Shown: piece after piece, positions 46,904-55,604 of the stretch
Numbering within the stretch: position 1 is the first letter of the stretch
How the letters are laid out: each line of letters starts with the position of its first letter
Source of the DNA: Candidatus Pelagibacter sp. FZCC0015
GTDB lineage: Bacteria > Pseudomonadota > Alphaproteobacteria > Pelagibacterales > Pelagibacteraceae
Reading direction: 5' to 3'
Assembly (NCBI RefSeq): GCF_007833635.1
Contig: NZ_CP031125.1
Location: forward strand, 1,178,001-1,242,000
DNA length: 64,000 nt
Program-made: the position numbers and the translations under genes
Notes under the pieces: generated by a model
What the model was told of the DNA's origin: nothing
The model's input: the letters and a program-made list of their open reading frames with translations, nothing else
The model's database searches: none

Positions 46904-47438
46904 TGGCTTTTTTGGACTATTTTATGTTCAAAAACACAAGTAAAATCAATGTTTTTTCAATATTTAAGTGTATTTTAGCATGAATAGTGTTATGCACCCT
47001 TCAGTTGTACTATATATCGAGATATAACAAAATAAGACACCTCTATGGCCGTTTAATACACATATTCTATAACTGCATTGCTCTGCTTTTCAATGATAAC
47101 ATGGCTTATTTTAGCATCAAATTTTAAAGATTTTTTATGAATTTTTGTTCCCCTACCAACTTGCTTTAATAAGAATTTTGAATTTTTTACATAATTTGCT
47201 TAAAAATACATTGGTATTAAACACTTTTAAGCATAGTGCTTTATTTTCTCTTTCAAGCTTACCATTTTTGCCTTTATATTATTTAAAAGAGTATCTATTA
47301 TTTCTAATTTTCTTTTATAAACACAATGATTTATTTTAATTTATATTTATTAGAATAATAATTTTGTATAATAATTACAATAGTTTAAATAAGTATATTA
47401 AAGTATTACTTTATATATTAGTAAATATTTATTTACTA
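46904..47438. other. 535-nt gap without recognisable gene
   Basis: The longest gene-free stretch in the window. I recognise no tRNA, riboswitch or conserved gene. It holds a small hairpin AAGCA-TAG-TGCTT (47229-47241) followed by a T-rich run. A second weak stem-loop, TATAT-CGAG-ATATA, lies around 47013-47026. A 64-codon open frame starting at a TTG (47145-47339) looks like chance. The position just beyond the integrase and MGMT suggests an island boundary or a decayed gene, but this is inference. Confidence 0.5.
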
Positions 47439-48290
47439 TTAGTTAGAACGAGTAAGCAAATACTCTCTTCTAGAAATATATAAACCACTGAGAACAATGA
47501 TAAACAAACCTAAATAAGTCCAATTATCAGGTAACTCATGAAAGAAATAGTAACTAATCAGTATATTTGTAATTATCTCTGTATAGCCCAAAGGAGCTAA
47601 TTTAGAGGCATCAGCGTATTTAAGTGATAATATGAGGAAAAGGTGCGCTACGGAGGCTATAAGGCCGATTAAAGCCATTAAAATCCACTGATTTGACGTA
47701 GGATTAACCCAAACTGAGGGCATAAATAGGCTAATTATTATGGTTCCTATTAATCCTGATAGTAATAAGGTTAAAAGAGGATTGTCAGAGGTACTGAGCT
47801 TCCTCGTAATAATAAGATAAAAACCATAGCAAATTCCATTACCTAAAGCAGCCATGGTAGCTAAATTAAGTTCTATAAAGCCAGGTCTGATGACAATTAA
47901 AGTTCCAATAAAACCTAATGATACAGCAGTCCATCTCTTCACCCCTACTTTCTCATTTAAAAAAAATGGAGATAAGGCTGTAACACAAATTGGAGCAACA
48001 AAAGCTAAGGTTAAGGCTTTAGGAAGTGAAATTTCCGATATTGCATAAAAGAACAAATAGGTAGAAAACACAAAAATTAATCCTCTAATTAATTGAAGGG
48101 CTGGTTTTTTCGTCCAAACTAATGAATGCCTATAAAAGATAATCATTAGTGATAATGTAAAGACTACAGTAAAAAAATATCTTGCCCATGTTATCTGTAA
48201 AACATCCATAGATGAGCTTAAATATTTGGCAAAAGCATCCATTACAGGAACAATCATCCAAGCAGATGCATTTAAAATTATAGCCTTCAT
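47439..48290 (-). CDS. EamA-family (DMT) transporter
   Basis: Ten-helix drug/metabolite transporter of 283 residues with two EamA repeats: one begins at the N-terminus (MKAIILNASAWMIVPVMDAF), the second near residue 145 (LGNGICYGFYLIITRKL). LRGLIFVFSTYLFFYA-like sequences in helix 3 are typical. Substrate unknown. It follows the AEC transporter gene by 16 nt at the end of the minus-strand rplM-to-EamA run. Confidence 0.85.
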   Translation of the reverse strand: MKAIILNASAWMIVPVMDAFAKYLSSSMDVLQITWARYFFTVVFTLSLMIIFYRHSLVWTKKPALQLIRGLIFVFSTYLFFYAISEISLPKALTLAFVAPICVTALSPFFLNEKVGVKRWTAVSLGFIGTLIVIRPGFIELNLATMAALGNGICYGFYLIITRKLSTSDNPLLTLLLSGLIGTIIISLFMPSVWVNPTSNQWILMALIGLIASVAHLFLILSLKYADASKLAPLGYTEIITNILISYYFFHELPDNWTYLGLFIIVLSGLYISRREYLLTRSN

Positions 48291-48306
48291 AAAAGAAGGA
48301 TATCTC

Positions 48307-49209
48307 TTAATAGAAGTATTTTAAAGCAAAGAATACAACAAGCGGGACTGTTATAAACGACATTAATGTAGAGACAACAATGGTGCTCGCGATGTTATCA
48401 ACTATTTCCTTAGGTGAATACATTGAACCAATAAGATAATTTAATATTGCACTAGGCATTGATGATTGAATTAATATAACACCCGCACCAAACCCTGATA
48501 AATCAAAATATATTATTATGATAAAACCAATTATTGGACCAATTATTACTCTTCCAATTGAAGAAATTATTGAGTTAGTTAGAGAAAATACTTTTAACTT
48601 TGTTAATGCTATACCTAAAGACATAAGTATTAAAACAATAGCAGTATAAGTTAATAGCTCAGTAAGATTAATTATAGCCTTTGGCATTTCTAGATCAAAA
48701 TACAAAAAACCAACAGAAAATATTATTGCATAAAAAGGTGGATTTTTAATCAAAATTTTAAAATCAAATTTTCTATCAGCAAGAAAAACACCAAGAGTAA
48801 AGTGTAGTAAAATGATTAATGAAGATATAGATGCAGCAATACCAAGACCTTGAGAACCATACGCAAAAAGACATATCGGTATGCCCATATTCCCATTATT
48901 TGGCAGGATAAAAACTGGTACCTCTCTTATAATGTCTTTAGTTTTTAATAAGTATAAAATTATTATTCCAGTTAAAGTAAAACCAATAATTGCTATTAAG
49001 TAATAAATAAAATAACTAGCATAAATATCAAAAGATATTCCTGTTGAGGTTATAGCGTAAATAACCATAGATGGTGTACCTACATTTGAAGCAAAACTGG
49101 TAATAAAAGAGTTATCAAAGTTTGGATTTTTTTTACCTAAGTAGTATCCAATACCAACTATAAAAAAAACTGGAAATAAAACTTCAAAAAGTTTTAAATA
49201 AATTTCCAT
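48307..49209 (-). CDS. AEC-family transporter
   Basis: Auxin-efflux-carrier type permease, 300 residues with about ten membrane helices. The central VFILPNNGNMGIPICLFAYG stretch (near residue 98) and the C-terminal SSMPSAILNYLIGSMYS near 246 are characteristic. Bacterial members move malate, malonate or amino-acid-like solutes; the substrate here is unknown. Its start overlaps the hom stop (TAATG), coupling it to homoserine dehydrogenase, which might hint at an amino-acid-related substrate. Confidence 0.85.
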   Translation of the reverse strand: MEIYLKLFEVLFPVFFIVGIGYYLGKKNPNFDNSFITSFASNVGTPSMVIYAITSTGISFDIYASYFIYYLIAIIGFTLTGIIILYLLKTKDIIREVPVFILPNNGNMGIPICLFAYGSQGLGIAASISSLIILLHFTLGVFLADRKFDFKILIKNPPFYAIIFSVGFLYFDLEMPKAIINLTELLTYTAIVLILMSLGIALTKLKVFSLTNSIISSIGRVIIGPIIGFIIIIYFDLSGFGAGVILIQSSMPSAILNYLIGSMYSPKEIVDNIASTIVVSTLMSFITVPLVVFFALKYFY

Positions 49210-50501
49210 TAACCAAGCAATCTAATTAATGTTGGTGTTTTTAATATATTTTTATTTTTCTTAAATATCGATAAGCAATTATGGCAATTAATTTCAGATG
49301 TTTTATGTGTAATTATAACAATTGTTGCTTTATTATTTTTCTTATCAGGTGTCTGAATCAATCTTTTTACAGATATTTTATATTTAGCTAGGCGATTAGT
49401 TATTTGAGATAATACACCAGGTTTATCTTTTACTTCAAACCTTAAATATAATGAATTAACGTAATTGTTTACATTGTATGGTTTTAAAGATTTAAGCTTT
49501 GAAACAGTAACACCAAAAGGTTTCTTTATGTTACCACGTAAAATAGATAACAAATCAGAAAGTAATGATGATGATGTTGGACCAGGTCCTGCTCCTTCAC
49601 CTTGTAATACACTTTCACCAACAGGTTTACCTTGCAGGATAACTGCATTCATTACCCCATTTACATTACCTATATAGGATTTTATACTAACTAAGCATGG
49701 ATGAACAGTCTCAAAAAGTTGATTATTCTTTAACTCAGAAATACCAAGAAGCTTTATTCTTAAATCTAATTGATTTGCAATTTTAATATCTTTCAATTCT
49801 ATTTTTTCTATTCCTTCCATTAAGCATTTATGTTTTGAAATTTTACTATTAAAAGCTAAAGCAGATAAAATTCTTATTTTGGCAAATGCGTCAAATCCGT
49901 TTAAGTCTAATTTAGGATTACCAGGTTCGGCATAACCAAGCATCTGTGCTTTTTTTAAAACGTCACCAAAATTTTCATTTGAATTTTCCATTTCAGATAA
50001 AATATAATTTGAAGTGCCGTTAAGAATTCCATAAACCTTTGATATTTTATTTGTTGCTAATCCTTCTTTAATAGATCTTAATATCGGGATACCTCCAGCA
50101 ACTGATGCTTCAAATTCCAAATTAACTTTATTTTTTTCTGCAAGTTTTGCTAACTCATTGCCGTGTTTTGATATTAAAGCTTTATTAGGTGTAATAACAT
50201 GGATTTTACTTTTTAAAGCAGTTTCTACAACTTTTTTAGAAATTCCATCTGATAAACCTATAGCTTCAAACAATATATCAATGTTATTTTTTTTAAAAAT
50301 TTCTAAAGGATTTTTGTAAAATATTTTTTTATTAACTTTAAATTTTCGTTTTTTATTAATACTTCTTGCAGATACTGCAACTACATTTATTTTCTTACCT
50401 GTTTTAAGCTCAATATCTTTCTTTTTTGTATTTAGTTCGTTTAGCAAATAATTGCCGACCTGGCCAAGTCCTACTACTGCAATATTAATTAATTTACTCA
50501 T
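49209..50501 (-). CDS. hom: Homoserine dehydrogenase
   Basis: Reduces aspartate semialdehyde to homoserine, the branch point for threonine and methionine. The 430-residue protein has the N-terminal Rossmann motif VVGLGQVGNYLL and VITPNKALISKHG near residue 101. It also has the catalytic region GGIPILRSIKEGLA near 141 and NGTSNYIL near 162, and ends in an ACT domain (FEVKDKPGVLSQITNRLA near 350) for feedback control. Its product feeds the O-acetylhomoserine used by MetY encoded at 52887-54215. Confidence 0.95.
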   Translation of the reverse strand: MSKLINIAVVGLGQVGNYLLNELNTKKKDIELKTGKKINVVAVSARSINKKRKFKVNKKIFYKNPLEIFKKNNIDILFEAIGLSDGISKKVVETALKSKIHVITPNKALISKHGNELAKLAEKNKVNLEFEASVAGGIPILRSIKEGLATNKISKVYGILNGTSNYILSEMENSNENFGDVLKKAQMLGYAEPGNPKLDLNGFDAFAKIRILSALAFNSKISKHKCLMEGIEKIELKDIKIANQLDLRIKLLGISELKNNQLFETVHPCLVSIKSYIGNVNGVMNAVILQGKPVGESVLQGEGAGPGPTSSSLLSDLLSILRGNIKKPFGVTVSKLKSLKPYNVNNYVNSLYLRFEVKDKPGVLSQITNRLAKYKISVKRLIQTPDKKNNKATIVIITHKTSEINCHNCLSIFKKNKNILKTPTLIRLLG

Positions 50502-50725
50502 TTACTTATATCCGGATATTTACTTTTTTTTGTATAGTCATCTATATAAATCTCATATTCCTCTAAAGTCATTGACGTTATATCGTCTGCCTTTTTTAAT
50601 ATTTGATTTATTTTTTTTTGATTTTTTTTATTTTCAATAGAATTTTCTGTCCAATATTGAGAATCTTTGTTTAAAGAACAATTAGCTAATATTAATGAAA
50701 AAAAAATTATTATAAATTTTCTCAT
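50498..50725 (-). CDS. Small predicted lipoprotein
   Basis: 75 residues. A signal peptide with lipobox LANC places the modified Cys at residue 16. The mature part is short, charged and predicted helical with no recognised domain. It overlaps argC upstream and hom downstream by 4 nt each, so it is translated within the amino-acid operon. Function unknown. Similar short lipoproteins next to core genes are common in SAR11-type genomes, in my recollection. Confidence 0.65.
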   Translation of the reverse strand: MRKFIIIFFSLILANCSLNKDSQYWTENSIENKKNQKKINQILKKADDITSMTLEEYEIYIDDYTKKSKYPDISK

Positions 50726-51744
50726 TTTAAACCAGTCTTTTCAGGAAAATTAAATTTATTATTTAAATTTTGCACAGCTTGACCTGCTCCACCCTTAATC
50801 AAATTATCGATAGCAGATAGAATGATAATTTTATTACTATATTTAGATTTGCACACAGAAATATAACAGTTATTAGTATTTATTACTTCATTGGTACTTA
50901 ACAAAGAGTCAGGTTTTAATATTTTTACAAAACTCTCATTTTGATAAAAACTAGTTAATGTTTTTAATACTTTAGCTTGTGAAATATTGTTTTCTAAATC
51001 AACATATATAGTACTCAAAATACCTCTGAACATTGGTGATAAGTGGGGAGTAAAACTAAATTCAAATTTTTTCTTTGTAAATTTTCTTAACATTTGATCT
51101 ATTTCAGAATTGTGACGATGATAACCAACTCCATATGCACTTAAAGATTCATATAAATTTTTATCTTTATACTTTTTGTGAACTCCTCTACCAGCGCCTG
51201 AATATCCAGATTTTGAATCAATTATTATATTATTTAATTTAATTAAATTTTTCTTAAATAAAGGAAATAGAGGAAGCAATATTGATGTTGGATAACATCC
51301 TGGACATGAAATAATATTATATTTTTTAACCTCTTTTCTATTAATTTCAGGAAGTAAATAAATACTTTTTTTTATTATATTAGTTGCTCGATGTTTTTGT
51401 TTATACCACTTTAAATAATCAGAAGCTTTTTCTAATCTAAAATCTGCAGCAAGATCTATTAAAGTATGATTATTGCTTAAATGTTTAGATATATCCTGCG
51501 CTTCCCCATTTGGAAGTGCTGTAAAAATAACATGAACGTCTTTTAATAATTTTTTATTAAATTTTAAAATTTTTGGTAATTTATATTTAGATAAAGATTT
51601 ATCGTAAAATTTGACGTGTTTACCCACAGAAGAGTTTCCACAAAGGTATTTAATATTAATATATTTGTGTTTAACTAATAATTTAATTAATTGAACACCA
51701 ATATATCCAGTTGATCCAGCAACTAATGCATTAAGCTTAGGCAT
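50722..51744 (-). CDS. argC: N-acetyl-gamma-glutamyl-phosphate reductase
   Basis: Third step of arginine synthesis. The 340-residue protein has the N-terminal VAGSTGYIGVQLIKLL, TALPNGEAQDIS near residue 76, the active-site Cys in NIISCPGCYPTSILLPL near 144, and GYSGAGRGVHKKYKDKNLYESLSAYG near 184 (sequence shown only in part). Long (type 1) form. It follows rpsI by 33 nt, as in many alphaproteobacteria. Confidence 0.94.
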   Translation of the reverse strand: MPKLNALVAGSTGYIGVQLIKLLVKHKYINIKYLCGNSSVGKHVKFYDKSLSKYKLPKILKFNKKLLKDVHVIFTALPNGEAQDISKHLSNNHTLIDLAADFRLEKASDYLKWYKQKHRATNIIKKSIYLLPEINRKEVKKYNIISCPGCYPTSILLPLFPLFKKNLIKLNNIIIDSKSGYSGAGRGVHKKYKDKNLYESLSAYGVGYHRHNSEIDQMLRKFTKKKFEFSFTPHLSPMFRGILSTIYVDLENNISQAKVLKTLTSFYQNESFVKILKPDSLLSTNEVINTNNCYISVCKSKYSNKIIILSAIDNLIKGGAGQAVQNLNNKFNFPEKTGLK

Positions 51745-51777
51745 TTTTTATTATAACAGTTAAAAATTAAAAAAAAA

Positions 51778-52215
51778 TTATCTTTTAGAGAATTGGAAGC
51801 TTCTTCTAGCTTTTCTTCTACCAGGTTTTTTTCTTTCAACTGCTCTTGAGTCTCTGGTAGTAAGTTTCTCTGCTTTTAAGGTGGCTTTTAGATTTTCATC
51901 AAATAATACCAAAGCTTTTGATATGCCATGAACCATAGCCCCTGCTTGGCCTGTAGGTCCTCCTCCTTTTACACTACATCTTACATCATAATCTGTAGCC
52001 TGATTAATAATCTCAAATGGTCTTGTAATTTGCATTTTATGTGTTTCATCAGCAAAATAATCACTAAATAATTTACCATTAACATAAATTTTACCAGAAC
52101 CTTTTTTTAACCAAACTTTAGCTATTGATGTTTTTCTTCTTCCTGTAGCATATTTGCTATCTTTAAAATCTAATTTTAATTTAGGAGATTTTGAAGCTGA
52201 TTGAGTATTTTCCAT
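51778..52215 (-). CDS. rpsI: 30S ribosomal protein S9
   Basis: Small-subunit protein whose C-terminal tail reaches the P-site tRNA. The 145-residue protein has YATGRRKTSIAKVWLKKG near residue 23, VKGGGPTGQAGAMVHGI near 83, and the basic C-terminus KKPGRRKARRSFQFSKR ending in the invariant SKR. It follows rplM by 1 nt, the universal L13-S9 pair. Confidence 0.97.
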   Translation of the reverse strand: MENTQSASKSPKLKLDFKDSKYATGRRKTSIAKVWLKKGSGKIYVNGKLFSDYFADETHKMQITRPFEIINQATDYDVRCSVKGGGPTGQAGAMVHGISKALVLFDENLKATLKAEKLTTRDSRAVERKKPGRRKARRSFQFSKR

Positions 52216-52216
52216 G

Positions 52217-52675
52217 TTAGTTTCTAGCTATATTTTTACTATTTAATTTGTCTAACTCAATAACTGTAGGATTTTGTGCTGAATGAGGGTGTTCATTTCC
52301 TGCATAAATTTTTAATTTTGTTAATTGTTTTCTGCCCAATACTCCACCTGGTAACATTCTTTTAACTGCCATTTTTAAAGTTTCTCCAGGTTTTTTTTCA
52401 TGAAGTTTTTCAGGTGTTGTAACCTTAATTCCACCTGGATGACCAGTGTGTCTGTAATATTTTTTATCTTGAAATTTTTTTCCAGTAAATTTTGCTTGTT
52501 CAATATTTTTAACAACCACAAAGTCACCATCATCCATATGAGGAGTGTATGTAGTTTTATTCTTACCTCTTATGATATTTGAAACTACAGTTGCTAATCT
52601 TCCAACTACTGCATTCTTTGCATCTATTTCATACCAAGATGAAGCTAATTGGTCTTTTTTAGTGAATTTTGTCAT
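52217..52675 (-). CDS. rplM: 50S ribosomal protein L13
   Basis: Early-assembly large-subunit protein, 152 residues. Recognisable parts are WYEIDAKNAVVGRLATVVSNIIRGK near residue 14 (shown in part), NIEQAKFTGKK near 57, HTGHPGGIK near 76, and VKRMLPGGVLGRKQLTKLKIYAG near 104. First gene of a minus-strand run through rpsI and argC to hom. Divergent from metY with its riboswitches. Confidence 0.97.
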   Translation of the reverse strand: MTKFTKKDQLASSWYEIDAKNAVVGRLATVVSNIIRGKNKTTYTPHMDDGDFVVVKNIEQAKFTGKKFQDKKYYRHTGHPGGIKVTTPEKLHEKKPGETLKMAVKRMLPGGVLGRKQLTKLKIYAGNEHPHSAQNPTVIELDKLNSKNIARN

Positions 52676-52685
52676 TGTGCGAGGA

Positions 52686-52713
52686 TTAATACTATTAATA
52701 ATTACAAAGTCAA
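52686..52713 (-). promoter_or_regulatory. Candidate promoter of rplM-rpsI
   Basis: On the minus strand TTGACT (52713-52708), a 16-base spacer, and TATTAA (52691-52686). The expected start of transcription is near 52680, only about 4 nt before the rplM ATG (52675), which would give a nearly leaderless message. Low confidence. Confidence 0.35.
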
Positions 52714-52754
52714 TTTTATATTTAGCTTGAATTATGTAGCTTATATGCTAAAAA

Positions 52755-52804
52755 GTACTTGCCGATTTGATCCTATTGCGGGCTTATAACTGCTAAAAAG
52801 GAAT
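52755..52804 (+). promoter_or_regulatory. Candidate SAM-II riboswitch upstream of metY
   Basis: An H-type pseudoknot closely resembling the SAM-II aptamer: GCC (52761-52763) pairs with GGC (52781-52783). The loop has GATTTG then TCCTATTGC, whose GC (52778-52779) and CC (52772-52773) pair with GC (52792-52793) and GG (52800-52801) of the tail GCTAAAAAGGA. SAM-II binds S-adenosylmethionine and lowers expression of methionine genes in alphaproteobacteria. P1 looks short (3 bp), the main weakness of the call. Confidence 0.7.
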
Positions 52805-52824
52805 TTTTCACAACATTGCAAATT

Positions 52825-52882
52825 GGTAGGCATTTGAACTGTATTGTGCGCCTTATATAAAGTTAAAGCACTAAAAAAGGAG
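52825..52882 (+). promoter_or_regulatory. Candidate SAM-V riboswitch sequestering the metY Shine-Dalgarno site
   Basis: Second pseudoknot of the same design: AGGC (52828-52831) pairs with GCCT (52850-52853). The loop motif CATTTGA is followed by GTGC (52846-52849), which pairs with GCAC (52868-52871) in the tail. The tail continues CTAAAAAAGGAG and so includes the Shine-Dalgarno site 52877-52882, four bases before the ATG. SAM-V is known from marine bacteria including SAR11 and acts on translation. Ligand binding would hide the ribosome site. Confidence 0.78.
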
Positions 52883-52886
52883 TAAA

Positions 52887-54215
52887 ATGAGTACAAAAAG
52901 AAACAATCCAGAAACTATAGCCATACACGGTGGTGACTATAGAAGCGATCCAGCAACAAATTCTGTAGCTGTACCAATATATAGAACAACATCATATCAA
53001 TTTAATAGTACAGAGCACGCAGCAAATCTCTTTGCACTAAAGGAGTTTGGGAATATTTACACACGAATCATGAATCCTACTAATGATGTTCTAGAAAAGA
53101 GATTGTCTGCTCTTGAAGGAGGTCTAGCAAGTCTAACGGTTTCTTCAGGTCAAACTGCATCTACTTTTGCAATCTTAAATGTTGCACAAGCTGGAGATAA
53201 CATAGTTAGTTCAACAGATTTATATGGTGGAACTGTATCTTTGTTTACACATACTTTAAGTAAACTTGGAATTGAAGTTAGGTATGCTGACCCTTCAGAT
53301 CCTAAAAACTTTGAGAAAGCTATTGATGACAAAACCAGAGCTTTTTATGGTGAAACATTACCAAATCCATATTTAAGGGTTTTTCCAATTAAGGAAGTTT
53401 CCGATATTGGAAGAAAACATAATATACCATTAATAATGGATAACACAGCTGCACCAGTTATTTGTAAACCAATTGAACATGGTGCTGCAGTAGTTGTTTA
53501 TTCACTTACAAAGTACATAGCTGGACATGGAACAGTTGTTGGTGGTGCTCTGGTTGATGGTGGTAATTTTGACTGGACTGCAGATGCTAAAAGACAACCT
53601 TTATTTAACGAACCTGACGCTAGTTATGGTGGAGTTGTTTGGGGTAAAGCAGTGCCAGAATTAACAGGAGCAAATGTATCTTTTGCGGTTAGAGCAAGAG
53701 TTACATTGCTAAGAGATCTTGGTTCTGCCCTATCACCTGATAATGCATTTGGCGTCATTCAAGGTTTAGAGACTGTAGCTTTAAGAATGAAACAGCATTG
53801 TGAAAACGCGGCTAAAGTCGTTGATTACTTAAAAAAACACAAAGCCATTAATAGAGTAATTTACGCTACCGAACATGATAAAGAAATATCAAGTCGTGCA
53901 ACAAAATATCTAAAAAATGGAAATGGTGCATTAGTTGGTATTGAATTAGCTGGAGGAATAGATGCTGGAAAAAAATTTATTGAATCTTTAAAAATGTTTT
54001 ACCATGTTGCTAATATTGGTGATGCAAGAAGTCTAGCTATTCACCCTGCTACAACTACACACAGTCAGTTAACAGAAGATGAACTAACTGCAGCTGGAGT
54101 AACACCAGGCTATGTGAGACTTTGCATAGGTCTAGAACACATAGATGATATTATTGATGATTTAGATCAAGCTTTAGATAAATCCTCTAAAGGTAATTTA
54201 AAAGCTGTTAGTTAG
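52887..54215 (+). CDS. metY: O-acetylhomoserine sulfhydrylase
   Basis: PLP enzyme of the Cys/Met metabolism family that forms homocysteine from O-acetylhomoserine and sulfide. The 442-residue protein has IHGGDYRSDPATNSVAVPIY at the start, YTRIMNPTND near residue 58, SSGQTASTFAILN near 86, the PLP lysine K209 in VYSLTKYIAGHG, and a C-terminal RLCIGLEHIDDI region. ATG at 52887 has a strong Shine-Dalgarno site embedded in a putative SAM riboswitch. Linked metabolically to hom on the other strand. Confidence 0.94.
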   Translation: MSTKRNNPETIAIHGGDYRSDPATNSVAVPIYRTTSYQFNSTEHAANLFALKEFGNIYTRIMNPTNDVLEKRLSALEGGLASLTVSSGQTASTFAILNVAQAGDNIVSSTDLYGGTVSLFTHTLSKLGIEVRYADPSDPKNFEKAIDDKTRAFYGETLPNPYLRVFPIKEVSDIGRKHNIPLIMDNTAAPVICKPIEHGAAVVVYSLTKYIAGHGTVVGGALVDGGNFDWTADAKRQPLFNEPDASYGGVVWGKAVPELTGANVSFAVRARVTLLRDLGSALSPDNAFGVIQGLETVALRMKQHCENAAKVVDYLKKHKAINRVIYATEHDKEISSRATKYLKNGNGALVGIELAGGIDAGKKFIESLKMFYHVANIGDARSLAIHPATTTHSQLTEDELTAAGVTPGYVRLCIGLEHIDDIIDDLDQALDKSSKGNLKAVS

Positions 54216-54244
54216 TTTGTGGTTTATATGTCTACGAATAGAAA

Positions 54245-55270
54245 CTAATAAGCATTGTCTTTATATTTTGTAATATAAAGAAAATACAAAGTTGAAAGTA
54301 TTATTAAAACAGAATTTATCTGGTGTAGAGATGCATAGATCATTTTTACTCCAGATAAAATTGTAAGAACACCCAAAACAATTTGAATCAATAAAGAAAT
54401 TCCAATAATGAAGATTGGAATTCTTAAATTTATATTTGCATTTTTTAAAACAAAATAAAGCATGTAAAAATATATTATGACAATTAAATAAGCTAAATTT
54501 CTATGAATAAATTGAACAAGTGATTGATCATCAAATACTGTGAGATCAAACAAATCATTTATTACACTGTCATCCGGGAAATATGATGTGCCCATTAAAG
54601 GCCAAGTATTATAAATTTTACCTGCATCCATCCCGGACACAAATGCTCCAATTATTAATTGTAAAAATAATAATAATAAAAAAAATTTAATTGAGTTTAA
54701 TTGAATATTAATATGATTAATTTTTATATCAGTTAGATTTAAATATTTCCAAAAAACTATAGACAAAATGATAAAAGCTGTAACTAAGTGTAGTGATAAT
54801 CTATAATGACTAACATCAATTCTATCAATTAATCCACTTGATACCATGTACCATCCAATAAATCCTTGAAAACACACTAAGAAAAAAATAATTGAATATT
54901 CTTTTAAAATCCAAAAACCATTTTTAATTGTAAAATAGATCATTGGAAAAAGAACAGTTAGACCAATTAATCTCCCCAATTGACGATGCGCCCATTCCCA
55001 CCAAAAAATAATTTTAAATTCATTTAAAGTCATATTAAAATTTTGCTCTTTATATTCTGGAATTGCTTTATAAAGATCAAAGTATTCTATCCATTTGTCA
55101 TTTGTTAAAGGAGGAAATGTACCAACAAAAAGTTCCCAAGTAGTAATAGATAGGCCAGAGTCAGTTAATCTGGTTAGGCCACCCACTAAAATTATAAGCA
55201 CGATCATCACTAATAAAGTGATCATCCATATTTTTAATTGAGAATTTAAAGAATAATTCTGACTGTACAT
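54245..55270 (-). CDS. ctaA: Heme A synthase (COX15/CtaA type 2)
   Basis: Converts heme O to heme A for cytochrome aa3 oxidase. The 341-residue protein has about eight membrane helices. Family features include VGGLTRLTDSGLSITTWEL near residue 24, WWEWAHRQLGRLIGL near 90, the VDRIDVSHYRLSLHL-like region with His, and QFIHRNLAYLI near 251. These histidines ligate heme. Terminal genes are metY (convergent, 29 nt apart) and a divergent chorismate mutase. Confidence 0.92.
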   Translation of the reverse strand: MYSQNYSLNSQLKIWMITLLVMIVLIILVGGLTRLTDSGLSITTWELFVGTFPPLTNDKWIEYFDLYKAIPEYKEQNFNMTLNEFKIIFWWEWAHRQLGRLIGLTVLFPMIYFTIKNGFWILKEYSIIFFLVCFQGFIGWYMVSSGLIDRIDVSHYRLSLHLVTAFIILSIVFWKYLNLTDIKINHINIQLNSIKFFLLLLFLQLIIGAFVSGMDAGKIYNTWPLMGTSYFPDDSVINDLFDLTVFDDQSLVQFIHRNLAYLIVIIYFYMLYFVLKNANINLRIPIFIIGISLLIQIVLGVLTILSGVKMIYASLHQINSVLIILSTLYFLYITKYKDNAY

Positions 55271-55313
55271 GATTAGATAAATATAATAATTATTAATTAA
55301 ACCAATAAATTAA

Positions 55314-55604
55314 ATGTCGCCTAAAAACAAAAAAAAATTAGAAATAATAAGATCTAAATTAGATAAGTTAGATAATAAGTTGTTATCCTTGATTAAATAC
55401 AGAACCAATCTTGTAAAAGAAGTTTTAAAACTTAAAGAATTTAAAAAAGAAATAGTAGATAAAAAGCGTATCAATTTTATACTTAAAAAAATTCACTCAA
55501 AATCTAAAAAACTAAAGATTGATCCTAAAATTACTAATCGAATATGGAAAAATATGATTTTGTCCTATATCGATTATGAAAAGAGAAACTTTAAGAAAAA
55601 ATAA
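55314..55604 (+). CDS. Chorismate mutase, AroQ type
   Basis: All-helical 96-residue protein matching the type II (AroQ) chorismate mutase fold. The first helix has IIRSKLDKLDNKLLSLIKYR (Arg and Asp typical of the family), followed by a helix with LKEFKKEIVDKKRINFIL and a last helix with ITNRIWKNMILSYI. Converts chorismate to prephenate for Phe/Tyr synthesis. Stand-alone, with no prephenate dehydratase fused. Its stop directly abuts the convergent rpmG stop. Confidence 0.8.
   Translation: MSPKNKKKLEIIRSKLDKLDNKLLSLIKYRTNLVKEVLKLKEFKKEIVDKKRINFILKKIHSKSKKLKIDPKITNRIWKNMILSYIDYEKRNFKKK

Noticed and set aside
47145-47339. 64-codon open frame starting at a TTG in the gap after the MGMT gene
   Set aside because: Low-complexity Leu/Phe-rich translation expected from AT-rich DNA, no ribosome site, no recognised similarity and no operon context.
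35264-47438. Direct repeat of the tRNA-Glu 3' end as an attachment site at the island's far end
   Set aside because: I looked for the CCCCTAGGGACC segment near the integrase and in the 46904-47438 gap and did not see it.
52735-52756. A further aptamer tail just upstream of SAM-II (GCTTATATGCTAAAAAG)
   Set aside because: Resembles the SAM-II 3' part, but there is no matching 5' loop or P1 strand before it.
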